NCBI GenBank assembly: GCA_049680295.1
Contig: JBAUHN010000392.1
Span: 1-16,118, forward strand
DNA: 16,118 nt
Direction of reading: 5' to 3'
Source: JBAUHN01 sp049680295
GTDB lineage: Bacteria; Pseudomonadota; Alphaproteobacteria; Rhodobacterales; Rhodobacteraceae
The notes below the pieces were generated by a model that was not told where the DNA came from, did no database searches, and was given only the letters and a program-made list of their open reading frames with translations. Numbering within the stretch: position 1 is the stretch's first letter; every line of letters starts with the position of its first letter. The position numbers and the translations under genes were made by a program. Shown piece after piece: positions 1 to 7,699 of the stretch.

Positions 1-9
1 GTTTTCACC

Positions 10-591
10 ATGCTGCTGCTGATCGACAACTATGACAGTTTTACCTACAATCTGGTCCATTATCTGGGCGTTTTGGGGGCCGACATTACTGTCCGGCGCA
101 ATGACACATTGGACGTGGCCGAGGCAATGGCAATGTCGCCTGCGGGCATTTTGTTATCTCCCGGTCCGTGTGACCCAGATCAAGCCGGAATTTGCCTGGA
201 ACTGACCCTTGCTGCTGCCGAAACCCGCACGCCGCTGATGGGGGTTTGTCTGGGCCACCAGACGATCGGACAGGCCTTTGGCGGCAAGGTTGTCCGTTGC
301 GATGACATCGTGCATGGCAAGCTGGGCAAGATGCAGCATGACGGCACCGGGCTATTTGCTGGTTTGCCCACGCCTTTTGACGCAACGCGCTATCATTCGC
401 TGATTGTTGAGCGCGGCAGCCTGCCAGATACCTTGCGCGTCACAGCCGAATTGTCAGACGGCACGATTATGGGGCTGCAACACCGCGATCTGCCGATCCA
501 CGGTGTTCAGTTCCATCCCGAATCGATAAAATCCGAGCACGGCCACGCCCTGCTGCAAAATTTCCTCAATGAGATGAAAGTCCCGGCATGA
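10..591 (+). CDS. trpG: Anthranilate synthase component II (glutamine amidotransferase)
   Basis: Class I glutamine amidotransferase subunit. It hydrolyses glutamine and passes ammonia to TrpE, which makes anthranilate from chorismate, the first step of tryptophan synthesis in the cytoplasm. The N-terminus LLLIDNYDSFTYN and the LLSPGPCDP oxyanion segment (about residues 48-56) are typical. The catalytic triad is visible: Cys80 in GVCLGHQ, and His169 and Glu171 in FHPES. The length of 193 residues is normal for a stand-alone TrpG/PabA. Only 9 bases lie upstream, so its ribosome site and the expected trpE are not seen. Its stop overlaps the trpD start (ATGA), which indicates co-transcription and coupled translation. 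In some bacteria the same protein also serves folate synthesis as PabA; the trpD and trpC neighbours favour the Trp role. Confidence 0.96.
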   Translation: MLLLIDNYDSFTYNLVHYLGVLGADITVRRNDTLDVAEAMAMSPAGILLSPGPCDPDQAGICLELTLAAAETRTPLMGVCLGHQTIGQAFGGKVVRCDDIVHGKLGKMQHDGTGLFAGLPTPFDATRYHSLIVERGSLPDTLRVTAELSDGTIMGLQHRDLPIHGVQFHPESIKSEHGHALLQNFLNEMKVPA

Positions 592-1607
592 GTGACGCGC
601 TGCAACCCCTGATCGAAGCGGCAGCAAACGGCCCTCTAAGCCGCGAACAGGCGCGCCAGGCCTTTGAGATATTGTTTGACGGCGAAGCCACGCCCAGCCA
701 GATCGGCGGCTTTTTGATGGCATTGCGGACGCGCGGTGAAACAGTAGATGAATATGCTGCCGCCGCCACAGTGATGCGCGCCAAATGCCATGCGGTGCGC
801 GCGCCAGAGGGTGCGATGGACATCGTCGGCACCGGCGGCGACGGCAAAGGCACGCTGAATATCTCTACCGCGACGGCGTTTGTGGTCGCAGGCGCGGGCG
901 TCGTGGTTGCCAAACACGGCAACCGGAATCTCAGTTCGAAATCAGGGGCGGCGGACGCGCTGACCCAGATGGGATTGAACGTCATGGTTGGCCCAAAGAT
1001 CGTCGAGGCGGAACTGGCACAGGCCGGGATCGGGTTCATGATGGCACCGATGCACCACCCGGCGATTGCCCATGTGATGCCCACACGCGCCGAATTGGGC
1101 ACCCGCACGATTTTCAACATTCTTGGCCCATTGACCAATCCTGCCGGGGTCAAACGGCAGTTGACCGGCGTATTTTCGCGCACATTGATCCGGCCAATGG
1201 CAGAAACGCTGGGCGCATTGGGGTCAGAGAAAGCCTGGCTGGTGCACGGATCGGACGGCACCGATGAATTGACCATCACCGGCATCAGCTGGGTCAGCGC
1301 GCTGTCTGCGGATGGCACCATCTCCGATTTCGAGTTACACCCCGAAGAGGCTGGCCTGCCGACGCATCCGTTCGAATCTATCATCGGCGGTACGCCAGCC
1401 GAAAATGCACGCGATTTCAACGCCTTGCTGGATGGGTCAGCTTCTGCATACAGGGATGCCGTTTTGCTGAATTCAGCCGCCGCACTGGTCGTGGCCGACG
1501 CCGCGCAAGATCTGAAACAGGGTGTGGAAATGGCCAGTGCCAGCATCGACAGCGGTGCTGCGCGTCAAAAAATCTCGGCAGTGGCGCGCATCAGCCAGAC
1601 GAAATGA
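588..1607 (+). CDS. trpD: Anthranilate phosphoribosyltransferase
   Basis: Transfers phosphoribosyl from PRPP to anthranilate, the second committed step of tryptophan synthesis. The 339 residues match the usual stand-alone length. The PRPP-binding loop GTGGDGKGTLNIS lies at about residues 81-93 and the family motif KHGNRN at about 109-114, followed by SSKSGAAD. The segment LGTRTIFNILGPLTNPA in the middle is also characteristic. The start at 588 overlaps the trpG stop by four bases (ATGA), and the stop overlaps the next start in the same way, so it is internal to a translationally coupled operon. No internal promoter or terminator is apparent. The family assignment is secure. Confidence 0.97.
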   Translation: MSDALQPLIEAAANGPLSREQARQAFEILFDGEATPSQIGGFLMALRTRGETVDEYAAAATVMRAKCHAVRAPEGAMDIVGTGGDGKGTLNISTATAFVVAGAGVVVAKHGNRNLSSKSGAADALTQMGLNVMVGPKIVEAELAQAGIGFMMAPMHHPAIAHVMPTRAELGTRTIFNILGPLTNPAGVKRQLTGVFSRTLIRPMAETLGALGSEKAWLVHGSDGTDELTITGISWVSALSADGTISDFELHPEEAGLPTHPFESIIGGTPAENARDFNALLDGSASAYRDAVLLNSAAALVVADAAQDLKQGVEMASASIDSGAARQKISAVARISQTK

Positions 1608-2272
1608 CCGGCTTTGATCTGGAAGGCCTGAACGCCTGGCAAGACCTTGGGTTTTTCCAGGACAGCCTGCCCGCGATCTCGGCTGCTTTGGCAGAGGATC
1701 CGCGACAGATCCTGCCACTCCGTCGTCAGGTGTTTGCTGCGCTTGAACAATGCCAGCCGGATGACGTGCGCGTGGTGATCCTGGGCCAGGATCCCTACCC
1801 GACACCCGGCCATGCGCATGGATTGGCATTTTCCGCACAGGCCGATGCGACGCCGTTTCCAAAATCCCTGCGCAATATCTACAAGGAAATGCAGGATGAT
1901 CTGGGGGCTGTGCCACCAAATTCGGACCTGTGTTTTTGGGCGGCACAGGGCGTTTTGCTGCTGAACACCATTTTGACCGTGCCTGCGCGGCAAGCCAAAG
2001 GGCACACGCACCTTGGATGGCAGGGGCTGACGGATCAAATCCTGTCGCGACTGGCGGACCGGCCCCGCGCCTACATCCTGTGGGGGGCCACAGCGCAGGC
2101 CGCTGCCCGTCGCGTGGACCCCGATTTCAACCTGAAAATTGAAACCCCGCATCCCTCGCCGCTGTCAGCCTATCGCGGTTTCTTTGGCTCCAGGCCATTC
2201 TCGACGGTAAATCGTTGGTTGCAGGCACGCGGCGACAGCGCCATAAACTGGACCAATCCGGAGGTCCGATGA
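1604..2272 (+). CDS. ung: Uracil-DNA glycosylase, family 1
   Basis: Removes uracil from DNA arising by cytosine deamination or dUTP incorporation, starting base excision repair. The 222 residues are close to E. coli Ung (229). Visible family-1 landmarks are the water-activating motif GQDPY (Asp63, Tyr65), Phe76 in GLAFS for base stacking, Asn121 in LLLNTILTV for uracil recognition, and His183 in HPSPLSAYRGFFG with the intercalating Leu187. The residue after GQDPY is Pro66, where E. coli Ung has His. It is placed inside a trp operon with ATGA overlaps on both sides (1604-1607 and 2269-2272), so its expression should follow trpD and trpC. Its last two codons lie next to the trpC ribosome binding site. 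Family 1 is clear; family 4 or 5 enzymes lack this HPSPLS-plus-GQDPY pattern and carry Fe-S cysteines. Confidence 0.95.
   Translation: MTGFDLEGLNAWQDLGFFQDSLPAISAALAEDPRQILPLRRQVFAALEQCQPDDVRVVILGQDPYPTPGHAHGLAFSAQADATPFPKSLRNIYKEMQDDLGAVPPNSDLCFWAAQGVLLLNTILTVPARQAKGHTHLGWQGLTDQILSRLADRPRAYILWGATAQAAARRVDPDFNLKIETPHPSPLSAYRGFFGSRPFSTVNRWLQARGDSAINWTNPEVR
2260..2265 (+). promoter_or_regulatory. Ribosome binding site deciding the trpC start
   Basis: GGAGGT lies four bases before ATG 2269, inside the end of ung. It supports the start at 2269 over an in-frame upstream start at 2215, which would add 18 residues with no resemblance to TrpC and overlap ung much further. Confidence 0.75.
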
Positions 2273-3081
2273 CACATACAATTCTCGACGATATCAAAGC
2301 GTATAAACTGGAAGAGATTGCCGCCGACAAGGTGGCAAAACCGCTGCCCGAGGTCGAGGCTGAAGCCCGTGCAGCACCGCCCGTGCGCGGCTTTGCCGAT
2401 GCGCTGCATAAAGCGTCGATATCGCAATACGGTCTGATCGCCGAGGTGAAAAAGGCCAGCCCTTCCAAAGGGTTGATCCGCGCTGATTTTGACCCGGCAA
2501 CCCTTGCGCAGGCCTATGCCTCAGGCGGGGCCACCTGCCTGTCGGTCCTGACGGATACCCCCAGTTTTCAAGGTGCAAAATCCTATCTGACCGAGGCGCG
2601 CAATGCCTGTGATCTGCCCGCTCTGCGCAAGGACTTCATGTATGACACCTATCAGGTCGCCGAGGCCCGCAGCCTGGGCGCGGATTGCATTTTGATCATC
2701 ATGGCCTCGGTCTCTGACACGCAAGCGCAAGAACTTGAGGACGCCGCAACAGCCTGGGGCATGGATGCGCTGATCGAAGTTCATGATGCCGGGGAATTGG
2801 AGCGCGCCTGCCGCCTCAGCAGCCGTATGATCGGGATCAACAACCGCAATCTCAAAACCTTTGAGACAACATTGGACACCACCCGCGAACTGTCCAGTCA
2901 AGTGCCCGGCGATCGTCTGATCGTATCCGAAAGCGGCTTGAGTACACCAAAGGATCTGGCCGACATGGCGATGTTCGGCGCGCGGATTTTCCTGATCGGG
3001 GAAAGCCTGATGCGACAAGATGATGTGGCTCAGGCGACGCGCACCTTGTTGGCCGACCCCCTGCAAGCCGGAGGCATGTAG
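2269..3081 (+). CDS. trpC: Indole-3-glycerol phosphate synthase
   Basis: Closes the ring of carboxyphenylamino-deoxyribulose phosphate to indole-3-glycerol phosphate. It is a TIM-barrel enzyme of 270 residues, the usual monofunctional length, with no fused TrpF domain. Motifs in order are IAEVKKASPSKG (Glu59, Lys61), the general-acid lysine in LRKDF (Lys121), ALIEVH (Glu170), IGINNRNLKTF (Asn191), VSESGL (Glu221) and the phosphate-binding GARIFLIGESLM near the end. The start at ATG 2269 overlaps the ung stop (ATGA) and has a strong GGAGGT before it. The TAG stop is one base short of the moaC start, so the trp part and the molybdopterin part of the train appear to be on one message. Confidence 0.97.
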   Translation: MTHTILDDIKAYKLEEIAADKVAKPLPEVEAEARAAPPVRGFADALHKASISQYGLIAEVKKASPSKGLIRADFDPATLAQAYASGGATCLSVLTDTPSFQGAKSYLTEARNACDLPALRKDFMYDTYQVAEARSLGADCILIIMASVSDTQAQELEDAATAWGMDALIEVHDAGELERACRLSSRMIGINNRNLKTFETTLDTTRELSSQVPGDRLIVSESGLSTPKDLADMAMFGARIFLIGESLMRQDDVAQATRTLLADPLQAGGM

Positions 3082-3082
3082 C

Positions 3083-3568
3083 ATGGCTGACCCCTCAGGG
3101 CTGACCCATTTTGACGCAACGGGTGCCGCGCATATGGTCGATGTCTCAAACAAGGACATAACCCACCGTGTTGCCGTGGCGACCTGCTGGATTAAGATGC
3201 GCCGCGAAACCTTTGATATCATTACCGATGGCCGTGCCAAAAAAGGTGACGTGGTGGGGGTTGCGCGCTTGGCCGGTATCATGGCCGCGAAACGTACCGC
3301 TGATCTGATTCCCCTGTGCCACCCATTGCCGATCACATCCGTCGCCGTCGACCTGACACCGGACGCCGACCTGCCCGGATTGCAAATCACTGCCACGGTC
3401 AAAACCACCGGCCAGACAGGGGTCGAGATGGAGGCGCTGACCGCCGCCTCGGTCACTGCGCTGACCGTTTACGACATGACCAAAGCCGTCGATAAAGCGA
3501 TGGAAATTGGCGGGCTGCATGTGATGCTGAAAGACGGCGGCAAATCCGGCCGGTTTGAAGCACCATGA
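3083..3568 (+). CDS. moaC: Cyclic pyranopterin monophosphate synthase
   Basis: Works with MoaA to turn GTP into cyclic pyranopterin monophosphate, the first intermediate of molybdenum cofactor. The 161 residues equal E. coli MoaC. The conserved blocks are MVDVSNKDITHR (about 18-29), KKGDVVGVARLAGIMAAK, the LCHPLP motif (about 78-83), GVEMEALTAASVTALTVYDM and the active-site pair Asp131 and Lys134 in DMTKA, ending with KDGGKSGRF. ATG 3083 is chosen because GGAGG at 3070-3074 sits eight bases before it; a start further upstream at 3020 would run deep into trpC. It is followed by moeA with an ATGA overlap, so two cofactor genes are coupled. Confidence 0.97.
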   Translation: MADPSGLTHFDATGAAHMVDVSNKDITHRVAVATCWIKMRRETFDIITDGRAKKGDVVGVARLAGIMAAKRTADLIPLCHPLPITSVAVDLTPDADLPGLQITATVKTTGQTGVEMEALTAASVTALTVYDMTKAVDKAMEIGGLHVMLKDGGKSGRFEAP

Positions 3569-4737
3569 TCTCTGTCGCGGACGCGCTTGAGGCGCTTTTT
3601 GCGCTCATCTCTCCGCAAGATATCGAGGACGTCGCGTTGCGCCACGCCGCGGGCCGGGTTTTGGCGCGCGATGTATGCGCTGCCCGTACACAGCCGCCGT
3701 TTGCCGCCTCCTCGATGGATGGCTATGCGGTAAACGGGGCCGAGGTTGAGGCCGACGCAATGTTCAAAGTTGTCGGCGAATCTGCCGCCGGACATGGCTA
3801 TTCAGGCACCGTCGGACCCGGACAAGCGGTGCGGATATTCACCGGCGCGCCGGTCCCACAAGGCAGTAATTTCGTTGTTATTCAGGAAGATACAATCAGG
3901 CGTGGCGATCTGATTACGCTAAACCGATCCGTCGGTGCCAAAGACAACATCCGCCCGGCTGGCGCAGACTTCAAGGCGGGCGACAAGGTCACAGCCCCGT
4001 GCCTTTTGGGTGCTGCAGACGTGGCGCTGCTGGCGGCGATGAACATCGCCGCCGTTCCGGTGCGCCGCAGGCCAACGGTTGCCTTGATGGCGACTGGCGA
4101 CGAACTGGTCATGCCCGGCGAAATCCCCGGCCCCGATCAGATCATCGCATCAAACACTTTCGGACTGGCTGCAATGATCGAGGCCCTGGGCGCCAGCGCC
4201 AGAGTGCTGCCCATCGCACGCGATACCCACGGTTCGCTGACCGAAGCCTTTCGTCTTGCAGCCTCTGCCGATCTGATCGTCACGATTGGCGGTGCATCCG
4301 TGGGCGATCATGATCTGGTCGCACCGGTTGCCGCGAAACTGGGCATGGAGCAGTCGTTTTACAAAGTAGCGATGCGGCCCGGTAAACCGTTGATGGCAGG
4401 GCGTCTGAATGGCACCCCCATGATCGGCCTGCCCGGCAATCCTGTCTCGGCCATGGTTTGCGGCACAATATTCGTCACGCCGGTTATCCGCGCCATGCTG
4501 GGGCTACGCGCGCAAGCAGTGGGTGGCCAGAACGCCCGTCTGGCCACCGCTTTGCCGAAAAATGGCCCGCGAGAGCATTATATGCGCGCAAACGTGGAAA
4601 AGGACGGACTTTGGGTGGCCGATCAACAAGACAGTTCACTGCTAAGTGTCTTGTCAGGCTCGAACGCTCTGCTGGTTCGTCCCCCCCATGACCCGCCCCG
4701 CACTGCGGGCGAGACTGTGCGCTACATCCCGATTTGA
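3565..4737 (+). CDS. moeA: Molybdopterin molybdenumtransferase
   Basis: Inserts molybdate into adenylylated molybdopterin to give molybdenum cofactor, a late step of the pathway started by the neighbouring moaC. The 390 residues are normal for MoeA. The N-terminal PPFAASSMDGYAV block (about 45-56, including Asp52), the TGAPVPQGSNFVV block, the MoCF-binding domain motifs ATGDELV and TIGGASVGDHD, and the IGLPGNPVSAMV loop (about 290-300) are all present, followed by the C-terminal beta-barrel domain IV. The start overlaps the moaC stop. After its stop comes a 78-base gap holding the lexA promoter, so moeA is probably the last gene of the trp-mo train, although no terminator is visible and read-through into lexA is possible. 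Confidence 0.96.
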   Translation: MISVADALEALFALISPQDIEDVALRHAAGRVLARDVCAARTQPPFAASSMDGYAVNGAEVEADAMFKVVGESAAGHGYSGTVGPGQAVRIFTGAPVPQGSNFVVIQEDTIRRGDLITLNRSVGAKDNIRPAGADFKAGDKVTAPCLLGAADVALLAAMNIAAVPVRRRPTVALMATGDELVMPGEIPGPDQIIASNTFGLAAMIEALGASARVLPIARDTHGSLTEAFRLAASADLIVTIGGASVGDHDLVAPVAAKLGMEQSFYKVAMRPGKPLMAGRLNGTPMIGLPGNPVSAMVCGTIFVTPVIRAMLGLRAQAVGGQNARLATALPKNGPREHYMRANVEKDGLWVADQQDSSLLSVLSGSNALLVRPPHDPPRTAGETVRYIPI

Positions 4738-4754
4738 CGCATTTCGCGAAAGAG

Positions 4755-4783
4755 TTGACACAAAACAAGAACATCAGTAGAAC
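4755..4783 (+). promoter_or_regulatory. Predicted sigma-70 promoter of lexA
   Basis: The -35 hexamer TTGACA (4755-4760) matches the consensus. It is followed by a 17-base spacer and the -10 hexamer TAGAAC (4778-4783). The -10 lies within the LexA operator, so LexA binding would block RNA polymerase. The leader to ATG 4816 would be about 26 bases. Confidence 0.75.
4769..4783 (-). promoter_or_regulatory. LexA operator (alphaproteobacterial SOS box)
   Basis: The + strand reads GAAC-ATCAGTA-GAAC, which on the - strand is GTTC-N7-GTTC. This is the direct-repeat SOS box known from Rhodobacter and other alphaproteobacteria, not the palindrome of E. coli. Both half-sites are perfect. Its place over the -10 of the lexA promoter implies autorepression of lexA. 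Confidence 0.85.
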
Positions 4784-4815
4784 AAATCCAAACCAACCGA
4801 CCGGAGGTGTCAGGC

Positions 4816-5514
4816 ATGCTCACAAAGAAGCAACTGGATTTGCTCGAATTTATTCACAAACGGGTACAGCGCGATGGCGTGCCGCCCAGTTTCGATGAAA
4901 TGAAGGAAGCGCTGGATTTACGGTCCAAATCCGGCATTCATCGCCTGATCACTGCGCTTGAGGAACGCGGCTTTATCCGCCGCCTTGCTCACCGCGCCCG
5001 CGCCATCGAGGTCGTCAAACTGCCAGAAAGTCTGGGCGGTGCCGCGCAGCCCGGATTCACCCCGCGTGTCATTCAAGGCAGCAAACCCGACGTGCCACCG
5101 CCAAGTGACGCCATTTCGGTCAACGCCTATGCAACACAACTGCCATTGGTGGGCCGGATTGCTGCCGGGGTGCCGATCGAAGCCATCAGCGATGCGGCGC
5201 AATCAGTGGCCGTGCCGGGGCAAATGTTGTCTGGCTTTGGCGAACATTATGCCCTCGAAGTCAAAGGCGATTCGATGATCGAGGCTGGTATCAACAATGG
5301 CGATGTTGTGGTGATCCGTGAAACCAATGTGGCCGAAAACGGCGATATCGTTGTGGCCCTTGTCGAAGATCACGAGGCCACGCTGAAACGCTTTATGCGA
5401 CGCGGCAATGTCATCGCGCTGGAGGCGGCAAACCCGGCCTATGAACCCCGCGAATTTACCGAAGACAGGGTCAAGGTTCAGGGCAAATTGGTGGGCCTGA
5501 TCCGCACCTACTGA
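4816..5514 (+). CDS. lexA: SOS response repressor LexA (S24 autopeptidase)
   Basis: Represses DNA-damage genes; RecA filaments stimulate its self-cleavage. The 232 residues begin with the winged-helix domain (about 1-70, LTKKQLDLLEFIHKRV, then PSFDEMKEALDLRSKSGIHR), continue through a longer proline-containing linker (about 70-105) and end in the latent peptidase. The scissile Ala117-Gly118 bond is in GRIAAGVP, the nucleophile Ser153 is in GDSM, and the general base Lys191 is in ATLKRF. ATG 4816 is preferred because GGAGG at 4803-4807 is eight bases upstream; a GTG at 4807 overlaps that ribosome site. Upstream lie a consensus-like promoter and a perfect SOS box, so it should autoregulate. It converges with comEC, the stops being only 15 bases apart. 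Confidence 0.97.
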   Translation: MLTKKQLDLLEFIHKRVQRDGVPPSFDEMKEALDLRSKSGIHRLITALEERGFIRRLAHRARAIEVVKLPESLGGAAQPGFTPRVIQGSKPDVPPPSDAISVNAYATQLPLVGRIAAGVPIEAISDAAQSVAVPGQMLSGFGEHYALEVKGDSMIEAGINNGDVVVIRETNVAENGDIVVALVEDHEATLKRFMRRGNVIALEAANPAYEPREFTEDRVKVQGKLVGLIRTY

Positions 5515-5529
5515 ACTGGCAGGGCGGTC

Positions 5530-7620
5530 CTATGGGCTGCCTTTTGCTTGCCCTTCCTTTTCGGTTTTTTCCGGCCAGTTGGTCCACAATCGCTTGCCCG
5601 ACAGATCCCGAGCGGTGCGCAGTTCAAGCGTTCCGCTTTGGTCGTACAGGGCAATTGACCCGGTGCCGCGTAACCGTTCCGGGTCATAAACGGCGCAGTC
5701 TTGCAATTGCGGGTCAAACGGCACACTGCTGACGATGATCTGGTGCGGCTTACAACCCGGAAAGCCAGCGACAGCGCGCTTTCCCGACAAATGCACCAAG
5801 GACATGTCGCTTAACCCGATGGGCATGATTTTGGGCAAATCTGGGTGCGCATCCCAGCGCTCCGCCGCCATGACTTGTGTCGCTGCATCGCCATCATTTT
5901 CCAGCCAGTTCTGCGCAATGAACCCGGCGCCTTTTTCCTTGCTCAGCGCGCGCCCCTGGGTCGTCATGACACCGACAATCGTTCCATTGTCAGCAATCAG
6001 ACCGATGGGCCGATCTTGTCCGTTCCAAAGCGCAAAGGCTGCAATCATCGGCAGAACTCCAAGTACCCGCCCCCGGCCCTGCCACAACACCATCCACAAA
6101 AACCCCAATGTGAGAATGGGCAATACCAGTGGCCCCGGCCCTGCCACAAAGGTTCTGGAACCGTCCAGGGATGCGACAAATTCCGACACGCCTAAAATCC
6201 ACTGCAACCCCCAGCCCATGATCGTCAGCCCCACGGCCTCCAACCCCATCGGCGCCAGACACAGCGCCAATACCGCCGAAGGGATGACCACCGCCCCCAT
6301 CAACGGCACCGAAGCCAGGTTGGCGATCAGCCCGTATTGGGCAATTGTGTTAAAATGCGCCGCTCCAATCGGCGCTGTAGCGATGCCAGCAACAGCAGAT
6401 GAGATAATCACGGCAACGATGGGTTTGGTCCAGTTTGGCCCAAATGACAGGTTCCGGTCGCGCAGAAACCCAAACACTGCGACAAGTGCGGTGGTGGCTG
6501 CAAATGACATCTGAAACCCCGGCCCCATCAGCGATTCCGGCCAGAGTGTCAGTACAATGATCGCTGCAATGGCTACCGCACGCAGGCTGATCGCCCGTCG
6601 GTTCAGCATCACTGCAACCAATGCCACAGCCACCATCACGAAGGCGCGTTCGGTGGCGACATTGCCGCCAGACAACGCCAGATACCCCGCCGCCACGACC
6701 AAAGCCCCGGCGGCCGATATCTTTCTGGCAGGAACACGCAAAGCCACCGGCGGCACAAGTGCGAAACACACCCGCAGCAGCGCAAAAACAAAGCCGCTGA
6801 GCAGCCCCATATGCAGCCCCGATATCGCCAGCAAATGCGCCAGATTGCTGGCCCGCAGATTGGTCAATGCAGTCTGGCTGATGGCACTTCGGTCGCCGGT
6901 TGTGATCGCAGCGCCAAAGCCACCGACATCACCGGGCAAGACGTCTCTGATATGTGCAGAAGCCGCCATGCGGATGCGGAATATCGCCAGATCCTTGTCG
7001 GTTGTTTGCGCCGCCTCTATCGCAAGCAGCGGCACGCGCGTGTAGCCGACCCCACCCAGACGCGCAAACCACGCGTGGCGTTGAAAATCAAATCCGCCGG
7101 GTTCAACGGGTCCTGCGGGCGGCGACAGATGCGCGGTGGTCATCACCCGCAACCCCGGTACGGGATCAACGCCCGCGCCGTCCTTTGAATGCAGGGAAAC
7201 ACGCACGCGCGTGGGGGTTTTGCCGGGCGAAACGCGCGCCAGCGTGACCTGGTCCAGTGTCAGGCGCAATGCGTCTGATCCGCTGCGGTCCAACCCAACG
7301 ACGCGCCCCTCCACCGGTCCATAGTAGCGCCACCCCAACACGGGTTCCGCAACCCGGTGCGCGCGCGCGCCTGCGATCACAAACCCCGCTGCAATCAACG
7401 CCAATGCGATTAAAAGCGGGGATACGGTTTCAGGAAGGTACCGGGCAATCACAAACAGGGCCAGTGCCGCCACGGCCCCGGCCTGCAACGCCAGCAAAGA
7501 CGGCTCAAACGTCAATGAGAAATATCCGCCGATGCCAAGTCCTAGGCAGACCGGCACCCAGCCGAAAAGATGCCCGCGCTGGTGCAATATCACATTGCCG
7601 ACCCGCCAAAGACCGCCCAT
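5530..7620 (-). CDS. comEC: ComEC/Rec2 family DNA-uptake channel protein
   Basis: Polytopic inner-membrane protein of the family that carries single-stranded DNA into the cytoplasm during natural transformation. The 696 residues start with hydrophobic helices (about 20-85), then a DUF4131-type soluble OB-like region (about 95-200, ending PGGFDFQRHAWFARLGGVGY). The Competence domain follows, with the signature HLLAISGLHMGLL (about 262-274) and many membrane segments to about 530. The last 150 residues are soluble and sit where longer family members have a metallo-beta-lactamase-like domain, but I see no HxHxDH zinc motif, so that domain is degenerate here. A G-rich stretch precedes ATG 7620. 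It is divergent from gltX and convergent with lexA. No other competence gene is in view, so competence itself is not proven. Confidence 0.92.
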   Translation of the reverse strand: MGGLWRVGNVILHQRGHLFGWVPVCLGLGIGGYFSLTFEPSLLALQAGAVAALALFVIARYLPETVSPLLIALALIAAGFVIAGARAHRVAEPVLGWRYYGPVEGRVVGLDRSGSDALRLTLDQVTLARVSPGKTPTRVRVSLHSKDGAGVDPVPGLRVMTTAHLSPPAGPVEPGGFDFQRHAWFARLGGVGYTRVPLLAIEAAQTTDKDLAIFRIRMAASAHIRDVLPGDVGGFGAAITTGDRSAISQTALTNLRASNLAHLLAISGLHMGLLSGFVFALLRVCFALVPPVALRVPARKISAAGALVVAAGYLALSGGNVATERAFVMVAVALVAVMLNRRAISLRAVAIAAIIVLTLWPESLMGPGFQMSFAATTALVAVFGFLRDRNLSFGPNWTKPIVAVIISSAVAGIATAPIGAAHFNTIAQYGLIANLASVPLMGAVVIPSAVLALCLAPMGLEAVGLTIMGWGLQWILGVSEFVASLDGSRTFVAGPGPLVLPILTLGFLWMVLWQGRGRVLGVLPMIAAFALWNGQDRPIGLIADNGTIVGVMTTQGRALSKEKGAGFIAQNWLENDGDAATQVMAAERWDAHPDLPKIMPIGLSDMSLVHLSGKRAVAGFPGCKPHQIIVSSVPFDPQLQDCAVYDPERLRGTGSIALYDQSGTLELRTARDLSGKRLWTNWPEKTEKEGQAKGSP

Positions 7621-7699
7621 GCTTGCCCCCGTTCACTGCACTGGATAGACAGGCGGGAACCCTAGCCCCTTCGTGGTTACTGAAAGGTAAACACCTGTT
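7621..7699. promoter_or_regulatory. Divergent comEC/gltX promoter region
   Basis: These 79 bases separate two divergent starts and must hold both promoters unless they are embedded in coding DNA. For gltX a weak candidate is TTGCCC (7623-7628), 17 bases, TAGACA (7646-7651). I see no clear counterpart for comEC and no SOS box. The ribosome site of gltX is probably GAAAGG at 7682-7687, rather far from ATG 7700. Confidence 0.3.

Noticed and set aside
566..1546. 326-codon open frame on the - strand opposite trpD
   Set aside because: It mirrors trpD codon by codon in a GC-rich gene, has an unnatural Ala/Ser/Pro-rich composition and no ribosome site. trpD itself is unambiguous.
2521..3456. 311-codon open frame on the - strand across trpC and moaC
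   Set aside because: It spans two certain genes on the other strand and has low-complexity shadow composition.
5518..5545. Possible terminator between lexA and comEC (GGCAG ... CTGCC followed by TTTT)
   Set aside because: Only five pairs around a 14-base loop, with a short T run and partly inside comEC. Too weak to call.
5735..6514. 259-codon open frame on the + strand opposite comEC
   Set aside because: Pro/Asn/Thr-rich shadow of membrane-protein codons with no domain; comEC is well supported.
7621..7699. SOS box in the comEC/gltX gap
   Set aside because: One GTTC at 7631-7634 has no second GTTC after seven bases, so the direct-repeat rule is not met.
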